Assembly (NCBI GenBank): GCA_034769895.1
Contig: JAWRYS010000707.1
Span: 1 to 64,000 of the forward strand
Direction of reading: 5' to 3'
Source of the DNA: Magicicada septendecula
Lineage: Eukaryota > Arthropoda > Insecta > Hemiptera > Cicadidae
Length of the DNA stretch: 64,000 bases
A program made the position numbers and the translations under genes. Below are positions 61,271 through 64,000 of the stretch, one piece after another. The first letter of the stretch is position 1. Each line of letters begins with the position of its first letter. Below the pieces are notes generated by a model. That model searched no databases, was not told where the DNA came from, and worked only from the letters and a program-made list of their open reading frames with translations.

Positions 61271-61858
61271 TTACTCGTTTATCTCGTCCTGGCTCATCTT
61301 CTTCAGAGACTCGATTCGGGCTTCATTAATTTCCTCTATACTGTTGATCCGTCCCTCGACCTCTTCTCTAGTATGCTGTAACTCTTGGTTGTATTGTTCA
61401 CATCTCTCATGTACTTCCGCGATCTCCCTTCTAACTACTGTTATTTCTCTGTCTATTTTGGTGTTTATTTTCTCGTTATTCTCCTCCATCTTCTTGCTGA
61501 TATCGTCCATTTTCTGGCTGTTGTCGTCTAATTTTTTATTTAAATCGTCCTTCAACGCTTTGATATTTTTATTTGTCGATTCGTTATATCTCCTATTTTC
61601 TTCCATCATATTCTTCATCATCTCCATGAGATCAATATCCCCAGTTCGTGTGAGTCTCTCAGTTTGTTTGGGTTGCTCGGGTTTTGCAAGAGGTGTTCCT
61701 TCTTGTTGGTTTTCTAAGGTATTGTTGGTTGCCACTTCCATTTCGGTTGTTGGTTGTATCTCCTGTACCTCTATATTTACTTCGGTGTTTGCCTGTGCAC
61801 CTTCTCCTTGGCTGGCCTTGTACCTGGTATCGTGTCTATGTGTGTGAGGCATGATCAT
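61271..61858 (-). pseudogene. gag N-terminal coiled coil, element 2
   Basis: 195 codons from ATG at 61856-61858. Residues about 75-190 form a long E/K/N-rich coiled coil (MEENNEKINTKIDRE, EEVEGRINSIEEINEARIES). It parallels the coiled-coil ORF of the array element in position, composition and N-terminal motif. Long N-terminal coiled coils are not standard for gypsy gag, so this is a lineage feature. The plus-strand ORF 61344-61847 is its shadow. Confidence 0.65.
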
Positions 61859-62007
61859 TCTATTGTATTTGCCGGGCTAATTTAATATTAAAATATACTG
61901 TTAAAATATATTATTTCTGTATATTTTTAAAGCCGCACTCTGTTGGGCACCAATCTGTAACTAAACTGTCGTCTGTCTTTACTTAAGCCCCGCGATGGAA
62001 GCCACTC
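61859..62007 (-). other. Leader with primer-binding-site candidates, element 2
   Basis: In element sense, the LTR end TTACA is followed by GAG and then TGGCTTCCATCGCGGGGC (first candidate) and, about 40 bases on, TGGTGCCCAACAGAGTGCGG. The first has the right distance to the LTR; the primer tRNA was not identified. Confidence 0.4.
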
Positions 62008-64000
62008 TGTAATATAACTAGATCCTCCCTCTATATAATTTAATTATCGATTTGTTGTTTAATGGGGTCTCTTGTATATATGCAGTAATTATTTTTGTAA
62101 TTGATAAAGTATAATTTAATTGTCGTGATATGGTTTATTGTGAATAAAATATTAATTTGTTGATCCGCTAATGAATGTAACGGTTGCGCCGAACTTGAAG
62201 TCGAAATCCTCTTCTATAGAAAAATGTCGTCAGTGTATGTGTAAGTCACGTGTTGTCTGGACAAATATATTAACATAATTAACACTTCACATACCTGGTT
62301 GTCGTACTTGAGGTTCAGACGTTCACCGCCACTGTATAAACTGTCAAGTTCCCTTTTTGACCAGTCTAATATTTATAAACAAGGTTTTACAACACCTTGA
62401 ATGTTATGTGGGCGCCACATGGGTTTTCTTAAAGAAATGTCCCATAAAAAACAAACTTCTAATTTTATAATTGTGTGTGTTTACTTTTGACTGTTTCTAT
62501 CTTTTAACTGTTAAGTGAACTGAAAATAATTCAAATAGTATACTGCAAAATTTCTGGTTTTGTTGTACCTCAGTGTATGCAATACTGAGGGTTGATTATC
62601 TAAATTAAAATCATTAAAAACAAAAGTTAATGCTGTATAACATCATTGGTTTATTATAACCTCTAGAATTGAATTGAAAAATACATTTAACAATAATATA
62701 ATTCGGACCACAAGTTATCCGTTTCCTGACTGGTCTAGCTCAGTTTAAGCACAATAAAAAAAACTCTTATTTTTATTAACAAAATTTTTATCTTAATGGA
62801 CTAAGTACCTCAAGGGTAAGTTGTTTAAAATACAGAATAGAACGATATTAATTTCTTTTAATAAATACTACTACGATGTAATAATTCATTTTAGGCCTCT
62901 TTAAAAACTTGCAATTAAATAATTGGTTAACGAGAATTTCGTTTGCTTATATTCTAATTGATATTAGTTATAAATAATTCTAATACCTATATTCTTACGT
63001 TGGGTTATATTAAACTCTCTAAATAAATTAATACAGTGTTCTCTATGAATAGTTTGATTGTTTTTGCGTCAGTAAAAGTATGTTAATTCCTACGATCAAT
63101 GGATGGTATATAACAATAAATTTGGTCACTGTACTACCTTGATTTTTAATCGTATTGATTAAAAATGAACACTTTAACGATCGGATTATATTGATCGCTA
63201 ATACACTTCACTTTAATCGCACTTGGAAACGAGAAATAACCTTCTTCTTACTGACATTAGGTTATAGCCTTTACAGGTTATGTTAAATTTACTCGTTCCG
63301 ATTACGCGCACTGTTTAAATAAACTCACAATTAACTTTCGATGCACTCAGAGACGATGACTCGCCTTTCCAATGGTTAATTTGATAAAATTTAAGGTATT
63401 TACTACAATTGTACTGTTGTTGATTATTAAAATATAAAACAATGCAGAGACGCAACTGGTTAACTTGTGGATAATGATGCGAATGCCAATTTCTTAGCGT
63501 CCTTTTGATTATATACCCCGCTCTCGATCGCCTCTAGGAGTAATTTTCGCTAAGTAAACTCTTTTGTGATTGGTACAAAATTATGTCATAGTGACGTAAT
63601 GTTTATAATAAACACCACCTTTTGTACTCAACTGCCGTTGTTGTTAGTATTCACTGGCACTTTCGTAAATCTTGTTAAAAAATGATGCTAACACTAATTA
63701 TTAAATTATTACAATTCCATTCTTTAAGCTATTATCATCAAATTAAAGCTTAGTTTCTGATCTTTATTTTGATGTGGCTTGATGCCGGTTTGAACCTAGT
63801 TTTCACTGACAATACATAGAAATACTGTCCTGAAACATGGTTTCTTAGTGTCTTCTGCTAATAATGCAAAATGCGACTATTTCCCTATCTTTGATATTTG
63901 ATTATTTACATCTGTTTTCTCTTTTGAACGTTATTACATGAATAAAAGTACAAACATTATTAAAACTGAATGCTGCCTACAGCTGAACAATATTAAATCT
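62008..64000 (-). repeat. 5' LTR of element 2, cut by window end
   Basis: Near-identical to 53911-55902, still matching at the last base of the window. Confidence 0.9.

Larger units (their letters stand above)
53911..64000 (-). mobile_element. Ty3/gypsy LTR element 2, defective
   Basis: Minus-sense element: 5' LTR from 62008 leftward neighbour to beyond the window, leader 61859-62007, gag 61858-60012, pol 60015-57736, 3' LTR 53911-57738. The LTRs differ at only a few sites over 2 kb, so insertion is fairly recent, yet the coding part is broken. It was therefore probably already defective and mobilised in trans. Confidence 0.8.

Overview
The window looks like heterochromatin-like DNA from an arthropod, most likely an insect. 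It is AT-rich, has short introns with GT-AG borders, and is built almost entirely from eukaryotic transposable elements: Ty3/gypsy-type LTR elements, Penelope-like element fragments, an RTE-type LINE, a Helitron, pogo/Tigger, Kolobok-like and MULE-like sequences, and a THAP exon pair. No bacterial operon, rRNA, tRNA or CRISPR array was seen. The taxon is an inference from the mix of elements.

Region 1 (1-30866) is a head-to-tail array with a period of about 6203 bp, entered in mid-unit and containing five LTR copies. Each unit is one very long LTR-like block (4230 bp, on the minus strand) plus a short internal region (about 1973 bp). The internal region keeps only a coiled-coil gag-like ORF, one unassigned ORF and the tail of an integrase. 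Only one LTR separates successive internal regions, so the array is a retroelement satellite rather than a series of independent insertions. Each LTR carries a 511-bp palindrome made from two inverted copies of a Penelope-like 3' end. The last LTR (26550-30866) is nearly identical to the others for about 870 bp, then becomes older, diverged and riddled with insertions.

Region 2 (30923-33868) is a diverged, inverted relative of the same LTR, in plus orientation, followed by a primer-binding-site-like motif. Region 3 (33959-36835) holds two pieces of a MULE-type transposase gene (N-terminal C2H2/DNA-binding half and C-terminal half) in the wrong order, with an inverted-repeat pair.

Region 4 (37156-45585) is a three-level nest. 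The outermost layer is a TTAA-flanked element with 19-bp perfect terminal inverted repeats and Kolobok-like transposase 5' exons. Inside it is a 5'-truncated Helitron (Rep and helicase), and inside the Helitron is a TA-flanked pogo/Tigger transposon whose 583-codon ORF ends in a PHD finger. The Tigger insertion splits the Helitron between Rep and helicase.

Region 5 (45624-47726) is a 2.1-kb unit bounded by 44-bp inverted repeats and containing two exons of a THAP-domain gene. Region 6 (47727-53910) is mostly anonymous AT-rich DNA with simple repeats, a decayed RTE-type LINE fragment and a pair of dispersed repeats.

Region 7 (53911-64000) is a second Ty3/gypsy element on the minus strand with roughly 3.8-kb LTRs (the right one runs off the window). 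Its gag and pol are broken by frameshifts, two in-frame stops and a deletion between reverse transcriptase and integrase. Its integrase tail is related to that of the array element, so both belong to one long-LTR, coding-poor lineage. No intact host gene is evident.
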